Assembly (NCBI GenBank): GCA_035308965.1
Contig: DATGFN010000062.1
Location: 62,001-126,000 of the forward strand
Length of the DNA stretch: 64,000 nucleotides
Direction of reading: 5' to 3'
Source: DASYXZ01 sp035308965
GTDB taxonomy: Bacteria > Acidobacteriota > Terriglobia > UBA7540
Below are positions 42,844-51,489 of the stretch, piece by piece (position 1 is the stretch's first letter; every line of letters begins with the position of its first letter). Below the pieces are notes generated by a model, which saw nothing but the letters and a program-made list of their open reading frames with translations, had not been told where the DNA came from and ran no database searches. The translations under genes and the position numbers were made by a program.

Positions 42844-43488
42844 ATGTCTACTGCACATACTGCTAAAGGAGGCTTTATGCCGTTCACACTTCCCCCGTTG
42901 CCGTATCCATCCGATGCCTTGGAGCCGCACATCGACAAAATGACGATGGAGATCCATCACGGCAAACATCACAACGCTTATGTAACGAACCTGAACAAAG
43001 CACTTGAATCCGCGCCTCAATTGGCGTCGAAGAGCCTGGAAGAACTGCTGGCTAATAATTGCGCCGCTGTTCCCGAAAACATCCGGACCGCGGTTCGCAA
43101 TAACGCCGGCGGCCACGCCAACCATTCCATGTTCTGGCAAATAATGGGCCCCAAAGCGGGCGGCCAGCCAAGCGGTGCTCTGGCCGATGCGATCAAGAGC
43201 GCCTTTGGCGGGTTCGATCAATTCAAGGAAAAACTTGCCGCCGCTGCCACCGGCCGTTTCGGCTCCGGATGGGCGTGGCTGTTGAGGGATTCCTCCGGCA
43301 AGCTGGAAATCAATTCAACGGCCAACCAGGATAGTCCGTTGATGGAGGGCAAGCATCCCGTCTTGGGCTTGGATGTTTGGGAGCACGCTTATTACCTCAA
43401 ATACCAAAACCGCCGGCCGGACTACATCGCAGCCTGGTGGAATGTGGTCAACTGGGAAGAAATAGGCAAGCGATTCGCGGCGAAATAG
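42844..43488 (+). CDS. sodA: superoxide dismutase (Mn/Fe)
   Basis: 214 residues from the first ATG. Metal ligands: His in MEIHHGKHHNAYV, His in NHSMFWQIMG, then Asp and His in LDVWEHAYYLKYQNRRPDY. The Gln of ANQDSPLMEG favours the Mn type, but metal choice cannot be settled from sequence. Two in-frame starts both have excellent ribosome binding sites: ATG 42844 (AAGGAGGT just upstream) and ATG 42877 (AAAGGAGG, 4 nt gap). The second gives the normal family N-terminus (MPFTLPPLPY). Cytosolic; no signal peptide. A perfect intrinsic terminator follows. Confidence 0.96.
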   Translation: MSTAHTAKGGFMPFTLPPLPYPSDALEPHIDKMTMEIHHGKHHNAYVTNLNKALESAPQLASKSLEELLANNCAAVPENIRTAVRNNAGGHANHSMFWQIMGPKAGGQPSGALADAIKSAFGGFDQFKEKLAAAATGRFGSGWAWLLRDSSGKLEINSTANQDSPLMEGKHPVLGLDVWEHAYYLKYQNRRPDYIAAWWNVVNWEEIGKRFAAK

Positions 43489-43536
43489 TGGTGGGAGAGA
43501 GCATCTCCCCCAGTTTTCGATCCGCTGTTAATCAGG

Positions 43537-43569
43537 AGCGCGGAGTTCTAATCCAACTCCGCGCTTTTT
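43537..43569 (+). terminator. intrinsic terminator after superoxide dismutase
   Basis: AGCGCGGAGTT (43537-43547) and AACTCCGCGCT (43555-43565) form a perfect 11-bp stem with a 7-nt loop, followed by TTTTT. It separates the superoxide dismutase from the Dabb gene. Confidence 0.93.
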
Positions 43570-43626
43570 GTTTCTTCAATGCAAAATTCTGCGCGCGTCC
43601 TGCGCCTCCCACGGAGTGCATCCAAA

Positions 43627-43923
43627 ATGATTTGCCACCTCGTTCTCTATCAAATGAAGCCGGAATTGAGTGAAGAAAGTCAGGACCAGCTTGTCCGCCT
43701 TGCGCTCGAGCATCTCACGGTGCTGCCGGGAGTAAAACATTTGCGCGCCGGCAAAACCATCAAAGGCCCGGAGAAAGGATACTCCGTGGCGCTGTCGATG
43801 GACTTTGCCGACGAAGCGGCTCTCGAGGTCTACCGCGTTCACCCCGACCATCAGAAATTTGTGAAGGAAATCGCCGGGCCCATGGTCAGTGATATTCTGC
43901 GCTTCGATTTTAGTTGGAGTTAG
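43627..43923 (+). CDS. Dabb (stress-responsive alpha-beta barrel) domain protein
   Basis: 98 residues. MICHLVLYQMKPELSEES is the Dabb start pattern; LPGVKHLRAGKTIKGPEKGYSVALSMDFADEAALEVYRVHPDHQKFV is diagnostic (ferredoxin-like dimeric barrel, pdb-type Hsp/Dabb). Family members occur in stress responses and polyketide cyclisation, with mostly unknown functions. ATG 43627 has GGAG upstream; the earlier ATG at 43579 adds a non-family leader and overlaps the terminator side. Monocistronic beyond the terminator. Confidence 0.88.
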   Translation: MICHLVLYQMKPELSEESQDQLVRLALEHLTVLPGVKHLRAGKTIKGPEKGYSVALSMDFADEAALEVYRVHPDHQKFVKEIAGPMVSDILRFDFSWS

Positions 43924-44029
43924 CTTTTCATAGCGCCTTGGAGACTTTGCGAGAGACTGCTTGATTTTTTCAAGGCATCAAAGCAGAACAGACCTGTCCA
44001 TCGAGCCTCGCCATACGGCCGCAATCGTT

Positions 44030-46399
44030 TTATCGTGACCCCAATTGCAGCCTTACTCCGACGCGCACCAATATAGGCGGCCCCAGATTTGCTGCGGGCG
44101 TGAGCGCCACCTGATAGCGTTGGTTGGTCAGGTTTTCCCCCGCCAGGAATACTTCGACTCCCGAGGCCAGCCTTCGCGACACGGTGGCATCCACGGTGAA
44201 ATAAGGGTTAAGCCGAAGAGTGTTCTGGTCGTCATCATAGGCGGCGCTTTCGGCGCGGCCCTGGATTCCCACATTGAATCGAGCCAGCGGGTTGGCCGCG
44301 CCTGGATTCGTATAGCGCGCCTGGAATGTGATTTCATGCCGCGGCACTTCGGGAATCCGCAGCCCAACCAGGGAGATTGCGGCGGGATAGTTAAGAACGG
44401 TGGCGTTGGTGAATTCGTATCCTTCCGTCAGGCTCAGCGTGTGGGTGAGATTTTGCGAGAGGCCAACATTGACTCCGCGCGAGCGCGTTCGCCCCAGATT
44501 TTGCCGCTGCCGAGTGATCAGGCTGGGCGTGATACTTAATGTCACGTTTTCGATGGGCTTGTTAATGTCGCTCCAAAAAACGACCGCGCGCGCCGTCACC
44601 CGCTGGGCGGAAGAAACCCAATTGACGCCCGCTTCGCCGCCGGTCAGACGCTCGGCAATGAGCATGCTATTGGCCTGCGTGAGCACGCTGCCCAGGCGGA
44701 AGCTTCGATAAAGCTCATTCAGGGTGGGAGCCCGAAAGGCGCGATAGCCCGAGGCCGTCAGCGACCAGTTATGCGGTAGCCGCCGCAAAACGGAAAGGCG
44801 AGGGCTGAACGCCTGCTCGGTTCGGTCCGGGAACACTGTAACGACGGCTGGGATTGGCTTCACCAATGACTGCGTGGCGGAGAGGGCATCGTAATTCGAC
44901 CAGTGGTCAAATCGCGCGCCCGCGGTGACGATCCAATTCGATCCAAAGCGAAAGATGTCCTCGCCGAACACCGCGTAAGTCCGCTGTCGCCCCCCTGCTC
45001 CGACTACGGAGCTTGCGATCAAGCTCCCTCCGGTAAACTTGTACTCATCACTCGACCCGCGCACGTCTCCGCCCTCGAATCCGGCCACCAGAGTTTGGTG
45101 TGAGCCTGCCGTGCGCGACCACTGTGCGGAGAGTCCAATATCCTTGATCGGCACTCGCTGTACATCGGTTAGCGACTCGGTGGCGCGGCCCGCACCGACT
45201 GCATAAAAATTTTGATCGAGCAATTCCGGCTCGCCATAAGCCCGGACTGAAAATGAGCCCGCGGCAGCAGTTTGCCAGTCCGCGCCCGCCGCCAACTGAC
45301 GGATATTCGCGTGATTGCCTTCTCCAATTTTTCCGTTCTGGCGTTGTTCGCCCAGATAGTTGGCGCGCAGAAACACGCGGGCCCGCTCGCTGATTTGCCG
45401 CTCGAGCGTAGCATCGATAGAGCGATAGTCGAGGCCGGCCCGCGAATCGATGGGGCCGCGAATGCTTTCCGGCACCAGATTGAAACCGTCGGTGTGGAAA
45501 GCTTCGGTTGAAAATCCGAGTCCCCATTTCCCCAACGCCAGACTTGAAGAGAGCGAAATGTCCGGGGTATTTTCATTGCCGTAAGAGGCTTCAAGCGAAG
45601 CGTGCGAAGCATTCACAGGCTGCGTGCGCACGTTAATCACTCCGCCCATCGCGTCCGAACCGTAGAGATCGGAAGAGCCACCCTCCGCTACTTCAACGCT
45701 GCTGATGGATTGGCGAGGCACGCGGTCCCAGTAAACCCAGCCGCCAAAAGGGTCGGTGATGGGAATGCCATCTTCAAGCACAAGAGCGCGGCTTGGCCCA
45801 CTCGCGCCAACGCCACGCAGCGATACGCCCTGAGAGGTGGGATTCGCCGTTCTGCTGCCCGATCGGCGAAAAAGACTGAAGCCCGGAACCTGGCGCAACG
45901 TGTCATCAAGTGTCAAAGCCGAAGTGGAGGCGAGGTCTTCGTGGGAGAGAACCACCTCGCTTTCAGGCGTATCGCCCAATTGGACAGGGGTGCGAGTGGC
46001 GGTCACGGTCACACGCTCGGACAAGCCCGCGGGCGAGAGCACAATCTCAATGTTCCCGGCTGACCCGGCCGGAGTGGACCAGTTTTTCTCCACCCGTGAA
46101 AATCCCTGCGCCTCGACGACAACGGCGCCGGATGCGGCAGGTAAATTCGCGAACTCGAAACGTCCCTGGTTATCCGTGGCTTGCGTCGCAGTAAATGTGC
46201 CGGCACGCAAAGTCACTTTGGCGCCGGCAATAGCCGCGCCAGACTGGTCACGGACACTGCCTGCAACGCGGTAATCCTGTGGCCTCGCTGTCAAATTAAC
46301 GGTCGCCAGCAAACCGACTGCAAATAACCATACCAGCGGCCCGGCCAGCCATCGCGGCCAAATCTGGAAACGCAGAACGGTAATGGGATCTTCGATCAT
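44030..46399 (-). CDS. TonB-dependent outer-membrane receptor with CarboxypepD_reg-like N-terminus
   Basis: About 789 residues. After a signal helix (WLAGPLVWLFAVGLLATVNL) comes a carboxypeptidase-regulatory-like beta domain (YRVAGSVRDQSGAAIAGAKVTLRAG). Next is a TonB-box-like and plug region (VTVTATRTPVQLGDTPE; TLDDTLRQVPGF; QGVSLRGVGASGPSRALVLEDGIPI; GGSSDLYGSDAMGGVINV), and then a 22-strand-type barrel ending FLAGENLTNQRYQVA...VGVRLQL. The ligand is unknown. ATG 46399 overlaps the queG stop by 4 nt (ATGA), so the two are translationally coupled. A longer in-frame start upstream lies inside queG and is unlikely. Confidence 0.92.
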   Translation of the reverse strand: MIEDPITVLRFQIWPRWLAGPLVWLFAVGLLATVNLTARPQDYRVAGSVRDQSGAAIAGAKVTLRAGTFTATQATDNQGRFEFANLPAASGAVVVEAQGFSRVEKNWSTPAGSAGNIEIVLSPAGLSERVTVTATRTPVQLGDTPESEVVLSHEDLASTSALTLDDTLRQVPGFSLFRRSGSRTANPTSQGVSLRGVGASGPSRALVLEDGIPITDPFGGWVYWDRVPRQSISSVEVAEGGSSDLYGSDAMGGVINVRTQPVNASHASLEASYGNENTPDISLSSSLALGKWGLGFSTEAFHTDGFNLVPESIRGPIDSRAGLDYRSIDATLERQISERARVFLRANYLGEQRQNGKIGEGNHANIRQLAAGADWQTAAAGSFSVRAYGEPELLDQNFYAVGAGRATESLTDVQRVPIKDIGLSAQWSRTAGSHQTLVAGFEGGDVRGSSDEYKFTGGSLIASSVVGAGGRQRTYAVFGEDIFRFGSNWIVTAGARFDHWSNYDALSATQSLVKPIPAVVTVFPDRTEQAFSPRLSVLRRLPHNWSLTASGYRAFRAPTLNELYRSFRLGSVLTQANSMLIAERLTGGEAGVNWVSSAQRVTARAVVFWSDINKPIENVTLSITPSLITRQRQNLGRTRSRGVNVGLSQNLTHTLSLTEGYEFTNATVLNYPAAISLVGLRIPEVPRHEITFQARYTNPGAANPLARFNVGIQGRAESAAYDDDQNTLRLNPYFTVDATVSRRLASGVEVFLAGENLTNQRYQVALTPAANLGPPILVRVGVRLQLGSR

Positions 46400-47727
46400 G
46401 AGGGGGAATGAACCTGAGGAGGTTGGAATTCCGCCGTCCAAGGGTTTGATTTTAGAATTCGCGCAATGGCCCATTCCGCATGCTCGCGAACAACGGGATC
46501 GGCGTGCTGGCGAAAATACTTCAAGCGCCGTAGGAACTTCGAATCGCCCGAATTCCCCATCGCCACACAAAGATTTCGCAGCCACCCGCGGTATTTTACC
46601 CTTTTAATCGGAGATTTCTGGAATATCCTCCGAAAGTCTTCTTCGCTGAGTGAGGCGAGAGATTCGAGCGGAGGGTTGAAAAGGGAGAAAGTCTGTTGTC
46701 CGTGGTCCGGCGTCCGGAGTCCGGAGTCCATTACCTGATGGCCAGAAGCCACTCGCAACGGTTGGAATTCCGTTTGTAAGGTTGTAGCTACCCTCCGTCC
46801 ACCTTCTTCATTCTGACTACTGACTACAGACTCCTGGCTCCTTCCTATCCCATTCCACGGACACACGTCCTGGCAGATATCACACCCCACTACGTTGGCG
46901 CCTATCGCGGGTCGAAATTCTTCCGGGATCGATCCCTTGAGTTCGATGTTCAAGTAAGCGATGCAGCGCGACGCGTCCATCACATAAGGTTCAACCAACT
47001 CGCCAGTTGGGCAGGCTTCTATGCATGTGGTACACGTGCCGCAGCGGTCGGGAGCCGGCATATCGGGCTCAAGCGCCAGGCTGGTGAGCATCACGCCTAG
47101 AAAAAACCATGAGCCTTTCGATTCGTTGATCAGGCAGGTATTCTTCCCCGCCCATCCAATTCCGGAGAGGCGGGCAAAAGCGCGCTCCACCACCGGCCCC
47201 GTGTCCACGTAGACCCACGTATCAACTCCGGGCGCCATGGCCTCGATAGCTCGTCGAAGCTTCTCGAGCTTCGAACGCATGATCTTGTGATAATCCGTTC
47301 CCCAGGCGTAGCGCGAAATCCAGCCCCTCGGACCCGAGTTCGGATTGGAAACTGGAAACTGGAAATTAGAAACTGGAAACCCGTTTCTTGTCCGTCTTTC
47401 TTTGTCCGATCTCCCCAAATCGTCAATAGTGACCGCTTGGGATGAGCGAGTTTTCATTTTCGAGTTTCCATTTTCGTCCGCGACTTCGGCGGAATACGGC
47501 AGGTCGGCGTTGTAAATCAATCCAACGCAGATTACGGACTGCGCCGAGGGCAGGACGCGTCGCGGATCGTCGCGTTTGGGGTTATCGAGAAAGCGCATTT
47601 CTCCCCCGAACCCGCGTTCAACCCACTGCCGGGAGAATTTCAGGCCCTCATGGGCATCCACCGGGGCAATGCCAACCAGGTCGAACCCAGCATCTTTCGC
47701 GTGCTTTTTGACCAGAGCTTCAAGCAT
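46396..47727 (-). CDS. queG: epoxyqueuosine reductase, with repeat-encoded insertions
   Basis: 443 residues, longer than usual (about 380). Cobalamin- and Fe-S-dependent enzyme for the last step of queuosine tRNA modification. Two 4Fe-4S sites: RCGTCTTCIEACP (Cys 229, 232, 235, 239) and GCDICQDVCP (Cys 282, 285, 289) with Cys255. The SRYAWGTDYHKIMR and DTGPVVERAFARLSGIGWAGKN segments are conserved, and a C-terminal HEAT-like repeat ends the protein. Two stretches are not part of the family: about residues 82-132, including the period-7 peptide FPVSNFQFPVSN, and 294-347. Four heptamer tracts (46691-46732, 46810-46844, 47345-47379, 47448-47475) encode much of these. The reading frame is intact and all catalytic Cys remain, so the enzyme may still work. 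Confidence 0.93.
   Translation of the reverse strand: MLEALVKKHAKDAGFDLVGIAPVDAHEGLKFSRQWVERGFGGEMRFLDNPKRDDPRRVLPSAQSVICVGLIYNADLPYSAEVADENGNSKMKTRSSQAVTIDDLGRSDKERRTRNGFPVSNFQFPVSNPNSGPRGWISRYAWGTDYHKIMRSKLEKLRRAIEAMAPGVDTWVYVDTGPVVERAFARLSGIGWAGKNTCLINESKGSWFFLGVMLTSLALEPDMPAPDRCGTCTTCIEACPTGELVEPYVMDASRCIAYLNIELKGSIPEEFRPAIGANVVGCDICQDVCPWNGIGRSQESVVSSQNEEGGRRVATTLQTEFQPLRVASGHQVMDSGLRTPDHGQQTFSLFNPPLESLASLSEEDFRRIFQKSPIKRVKYRGWLRNLCVAMGNSGDSKFLRRLKYFRQHADPVVREHAEWAIARILKSNPWTAEFQPPQVHSPS
46691..46732. repeat. six tandem heptamers GTCCGGA-type inside queG
   Basis: GTCTGTT, GTCCGTG, GTCCGGC, GTCCGGA, GTCCGGA, GTCCATT. On the coding strand they encode about residues 332-346 of QueG (VMDSGLRTPDHGQQT). 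Confidence 0.9.
46810..46844. repeat. five tandem heptamers CTACTGA-type inside queG
   Basis: ATTCTGA, CTACTGA, CTACAGA, CTCCTGG, CTCCTTC. They encode about residues 295-306 of QueG (SQESVVSSQN), just after the second Fe-S motif. Confidence 0.85.
47345..47379. repeat. five tandem heptamers CTGGAAA-type inside queG
   Basis: TTGGAAA, CTGGAAA, CTGGAAA, TTAGAAA, CTGGAAA. On the coding strand they give the peptide FPVSNFQFPVSN at about residues 117-128, a seven-residue period as expected from a heptamer read in three frames. Confidence 0.95.
47448..47475. repeat. four tandem heptamers (GAGTTTT/CATTTTC) inside queG
   Basis: GAGTTTT, CATTTTC, GAGTTTC, CATTTTC, encoding about residues 85-94 of QueG (ENGNSKMKT). 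Confidence 0.85.
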
Positions 47728-47737
47728 ATTCCGCCGA

Positions 47738-48214
47738 CTACTTGGCAGGCGGGGGCGCAGCCACCGTCATGCCGTGACGCTGGAACACCTCCGTCATCTT
47801 CGCGCGGTCGGGCGGGCCGCCGGCGGCGGCGGCGATCACTTCGGCAGCTTCGCGGAAGTACGCGGGATCCATTATCGCAGGACTTATCACGGCGAGTTGT
47901 TTCACATCCTCGCTGCCGAGGTTATCGAAGCGATGCACCGCGCCTCGGGGGATGCACAGCGCCTGCCCCGGACCGACATCGATGGGCTTGCCATCCACTG
48001 TCCAGGTAAGGACGCCCTCGATACCGTAGAGGACCTCCTCGTAAGCATCGTTCTTGTGCGCCGGCGCCGCCAGCTTGTTCCCGGCAGGGACGAGAACCTC
48101 GAACACGGACACGCTGCCGTTGGAATCATCGCCAGTGAGGAGGAACCGGATTCCTAGCGGGCCAATCTTGATGGTCTCTTTCGAAGGATTGACCCTGGTC
48201 GTGGGCTGCTGCAT
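47738..48214 (-). CDS. cupin-domain protein
   Basis: 158 residues, a single cupin barrel. Motif 1 region PAHKNDAYEEVLYGIEGVLTWTVDGK has a reduced metal site (H, E). Motif 2, PGQALCIPRGAVHRFDN, supplies His. The C-terminal third is helical. Such proteins range from isomerases to binding proteins and no substrate can be named. GGGGAGG lies 5 nt upstream of ATG 48214. Its stop is 11 bp from the queG start, so cupin, queG and the TonB receptor are likely one transcript. Confidence 0.85.
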   Translation of the reverse strand: MQQPTTRVNPSKETIKIGPLGIRFLLTGDDSNGSVSVFEVLVPAGNKLAAPAHKNDAYEEVLYGIEGVLTWTVDGKPIDVGPGQALCIPRGAVHRFDNLGSEDVKQLAVISPAIMDPAYFREAAEVIAAAAGGPPDRAKMTEVFQRHGMTVAAPPPAK

Positions 48215-48440
48215 TTTCGCCTCCCCTTGGAGTTAAGTTATTCCACATTTCCGATTCGGCCACATGCGAATGTATTTTTCCGAGTGCCGACCAACTCCAT
48301 CATGGAGCTGGAATACCTCACCGCGGCCAGGTTCGGGACGCAAGAAACCCGGACGCGCCGCGGCGAGCGGTCCGCGCTACCAACTCAAACCAGTATGAGC
48401 CGCTGCGGCGCTCGCAAGAACGTCGAGCGAAATACGCTGG

Positions 48441-48917
48441 TTAACTAAGCCTGCTATTCTCAGCCGAGGCATCTCCCGGAGCACTCATCAATAGAAGCTC
48501 CTGAACACCTCTGCCGACTTCGTTAATAAATTCGTCAAGAGTGGGAGGCTTGCAAATATATTTCTCGACTCCGATCAGAGCAGCCCGATTGCGGTCCTTC
48601 GCAGCGTTGGACGAGGTGAGCACGCCCACCGGAACACCTGCCAGCCTGGGTGTCTTTCGGACGGCACTCAGCACGTCAAAACCGTCGCGTCGGGGCAGAT
48701 TCAGATCCACCAGAATCACATCCGGTACGGCAGTATGCCCCTGAGCAAGGGCGCGCATGGCATTTTCCCCGTCCAGGTAACGAATTAACTCGTACGAGAT
48801 ATCGTGGGCCTGTAAGGCCTTCTCGAGCAGCAAAACGTCCGCCGTGTTGTCATCGATGAGCAGGATGCGCGCCACCGGTTTCACCTCTTTGCCCGGTACT
48901 TCCCGGTCCCTTGGCAT
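48441..48917 (-). CDS. Rcp1-like single-domain response regulator
   Basis: 158 residues; only a receiver domain. RILLIDDNTADVLLLEKAL gives the acidic pair, VILVDLNLPRRDGFDVL the phospho-acceptor Asp (about 71), VLTSSN the Thr/Ser switch and YICKPPTLDEF the Lys. It has no output domain, so it signals by protein contact, as in phytochrome-linked Rcp1. The histidine kinase stop lies 7 nt upstream of ATG 48917, and GAGGTG spans the junction, so the two genes are translationally coupled. A GTG at 48923 is an alternative start. Confidence 0.92.
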   Translation of the reverse strand: MPRDREVPGKEVKPVARILLIDDNTADVLLLEKALQAHDISYELIRYLDGENAMRALAQGHTAVPDVILVDLNLPRRDGFDVLSAVRKTPRLAGVPVGVLTSSNAAKDRNRAALIGVEKYICKPPTLDEFINEVGRGVQELLLMSAPGDASAENSRLS

Positions 48918-48924
48918 CGACACC

Positions 48925-51489
48925 TCAGTTTTGACCCGGCTGGCCCTGAACCCTCAGGCGTGCAAGCCGCTCGACCCCTTGACTTGCCTGCGCCGCGAGC
49001 GGGAGGGTCTTGGGCAAGGTGAAAACGAACATTGATCCCTGCCCAACCTGCGACTCGACCCAGATACGGCCGGCGTACCGTTCAACCACGCGCTGGCAAA
49101 TCGCCAGACCAATCCCGGTGCCCGCCACGTCCTTCCCGTGCAGCCTCCGAAACACCTCGAAAATCTTTTCACGGTCTTCAGGGGCGATGCCTATGCCGTT
49201 GTCGGACACGGCAAAGCGCAGGTGGCTGTCTGCCTCCTGTACGGTGACCTGAATGCGCGGTGGGTCGTCTCCCTTGTATTTTAGGGCGTTGCCGATCAGG
49301 TTCTGGAACAATTGGATGAAGTGACTTTGGTGGCCCCTTACGGTCGGCAAACGGTCGGAGATCACAAGCGCCCGGTTTTCGTCGATGGACGCCTTGAGGT
49401 TTTGTCGGACGCTTTCCATCACCTGGTTCAAGTCCACCGCCTCCGGTGGATCTTCGAGACGCGCCCCGATTTCTGAATAAGCCAGCAGGTCTCCGAGCAA
49501 CTCGCGCATGCGCCTGGTGCCATCAACGATGTTGCCGACGAAAGTGGTCGCCTCCTGATCGCCCTGCGCGGGATAGTTCTTGACCAGGAGCTGTGCGTAG
49601 GCCGTGATCATCCGCAAGGGTTCCTGCAAGTCGTGACTGGCCACGAAGGCGAAGCGCTCGAGGTCCCTGTTGGCAAGCGCCAGGCTTTGAACCGTGTTCT
49701 GTAAATCGGCGTTCAATTGCGCCACCCGCTCCGCCGCGCGCACCCGCTCAGTAATGTCGCGGGTGATCCTGGAAACGCCAACAATCCGCTCCGTAGCGTC
49801 TCGAACCGGCGAGGCCGTGACCAACACGTTAATCAACTCGCCTCGCTTGGTCCGCCGGACGGTTTCATAATATTCGGTGCGCTCGCCTTTTTTGATTTCC
49901 TCAAGAATGCGGGGAAAATCATCAGCGGTCTCGGGAGCGGCGAGGGACGATATGGGCCGGCCAATCATTTCCCCTGCCAGATAACCGAACGTCCGCTCAG
50001 CTCCCTTGTTCCAGCTCGTCACTACACCGTTCAGGTCTACGCTCGTGATCGCATCATCCGAAGACTCGACGATCGACGCCAGAAGACGACTGGTCGCTTC
50101 GGCGCGCCTTCTTGCCGTCACATCCCGGAACACCATCACCGTCCCTTGAACGGAACCATCCGCGGCGCGGATGGGCGCAGCGCTGTCGTCAATTGGGACC
50201 TCCGTCCCGTCACTGGCGATGAGAACGGTGTGATTTGCCAGGCCAACGATACCCCCCTCACGGAGCACCCTGGCCGCAGGACTCTCCACCGGTACTCGAG
50301 TGAGTTCATTGATGATCCGAAATGCTTCGTCGAGTGACTTGCCGGCGATTTCAGATTCTGTCCGACGCATTAGCGACAGGGCGATTTTATTGGCGAAGGT
50401 GACCCGCCCTGCCGCATCCGTGACGATCACCGCATCGCCGATACTGGCAAGCGTGGTTTCGAAACGTTGGCGCAGATTGCGCTCGGAATTCTCCGCGCTC
50501 ATGGCGTGGTCTACCGCGCTCCGCTGGGCGCGGCTCAACAGGGCCATCCCGAAGCCCACCACGATGATCATCAACATGGCGACCTGATCGTCCCGGCCGT
50601 TGACCCGAAACGATCCCGCCGGTTCGGCGAAAAAGTAACTGCCCGCCAGCAGGGAGAGGGCAATGGATAGCACGGCGGGCCGAAATCCGCCGAACCATGC
50701 CGCAAAGGCGACGGCGCAGAAGAACAGAGTGAAGGGAAGATTCGTGCGTCCGATGAGCGGAGTTAGAGCCGCCCGGAGCAGGGTGATGGCAACCACCGCC
50801 AAGACCGCCGCCCCATACCTTAAGGGCCATGATCGCCGCCACGCCTGGGGCTGAGGACTTGCAAATGGGTCCAGTCTGAAAGCGAACAGGAAAAAAAGCA
50901 CCAGGGAGCCCGCAATGGTCGCCAGCAAGGTTGCACCCGCGGCCGCCTTTTCCCCGGCAGAAGCCTGGCCCTCGGTGGAGCTCTCGCGGCCATGGATCTC
51001 ACTGCCCAGGGCCCGAATTTCGTCCATAACGCGCTTATCGTGGCTGCTTAAAACCAGCGATAAAGCTTGTTGAACGCCGTTGGTGCGGCGCAGGTCAATT
51101 GTCTGGCGAAGTTCGGTCAGCTTCTGGTCGACGAGGCTTTCCAGCCGCGCCACATTTTCCGACTCGTCGGGGCGCGTAGCGAGCAAGCCCTTCAGGTGGG
51201 CAAGCTCGCCGGGGATTTCCTGGATGGCTCGATTGTAGGGTTCGAGGTAACGGTCCTCGCCGGTGAGGAGGAATCCGCGTTGACCGGTTTCGGCGTCAAT
51301 CAGGCTAAAGAGAAGCGCGTCGACAGAGTCATGGATTTCCCTGGTCCGGGCGGCATCAGCGTTGGCGCGGCTATATTGCCTCCACTCGTGATACGACACG
51401 CCGACCATGCCCAGCAGTACTATGGCGGCAACGCCGAGCGTGACCGTGTACGAGAGTCGACGTGGAGAGCCTGGCGTATCCCTTAACAT
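48925..51489 (-). CDS. CHASE3/DUF4118/PAS-PAS sensor histidine kinase
   Basis: 854 residues. Order: membrane helix; CHASE3 sensor (about 30-170; DAETGQRGFLLTGEDRYLEPY); helix; DUF4118 four-helix KdpD-like module (about 225-320); PAS 1 (ASIGDAVIVTDAAGRVTFAN); PAS 2 (ESSDDAITSVDLNGVVTSWNKGAERTFGY). The HisKA phospho-accepting His is in ASHDLQEPLRM (about 615). The HATPase has N box NLIGNALKY, G1 SDNGIGIAPEDREKIFEVFRR and G2 GTGIGLAICQRV. The stimulus is unknown; the PAS pair may sense small molecules or redox state. Partner is the overlapping receiver gene. Confidence 0.93.
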   Translation of the reverse strand: MLRDTPGSPRRLSYTVTLGVAAIVLLGMVGVSYHEWRQYSRANADAARTREIHDSVDALLFSLIDAETGQRGFLLTGEDRYLEPYNRAIQEIPGELAHLKGLLATRPDESENVARLESLVDQKLTELRQTIDLRRTNGVQQALSLVLSSHDKRVMDEIRALGSEIHGRESSTEGQASAGEKAAAGATLLATIAGSLVLFFLFAFRLDPFASPQPQAWRRSWPLRYGAAVLAVVAITLLRAALTPLIGRTNLPFTLFFCAVAFAAWFGGFRPAVLSIALSLLAGSYFFAEPAGSFRVNGRDDQVAMLMIIVVGFGMALLSRAQRSAVDHAMSAENSERNLRQRFETTLASIGDAVIVTDAAGRVTFANKIALSLMRRTESEIAGKSLDEAFRIINELTRVPVESPAARVLREGGIVGLANHTVLIASDGTEVPIDDSAAPIRAADGSVQGTVMVFRDVTARRRAEATSRLLASIVESSDDAITSVDLNGVVTSWNKGAERTFGYLAGEMIGRPISSLAAPETADDFPRILEEIKKGERTEYYETVRRTKRGELINVLVTASPVRDATERIVGVSRITRDITERVRAAERVAQLNADLQNTVQSLALANRDLERFAFVASHDLQEPLRMITAYAQLLVKNYPAQGDQEATTFVGNIVDGTRRMRELLGDLLAYSEIGARLEDPPEAVDLNQVMESVRQNLKASIDENRALVISDRLPTVRGHQSHFIQLFQNLIGNALKYKGDDPPRIQVTVQEADSHLRFAVSDNGIGIAPEDREKIFEVFRRLHGKDVAGTGIGLAICQRVVERYAGRIWVESQVGQGSMFVFTLPKTLPLAAQASQGVERLARLRVQGQPGQN

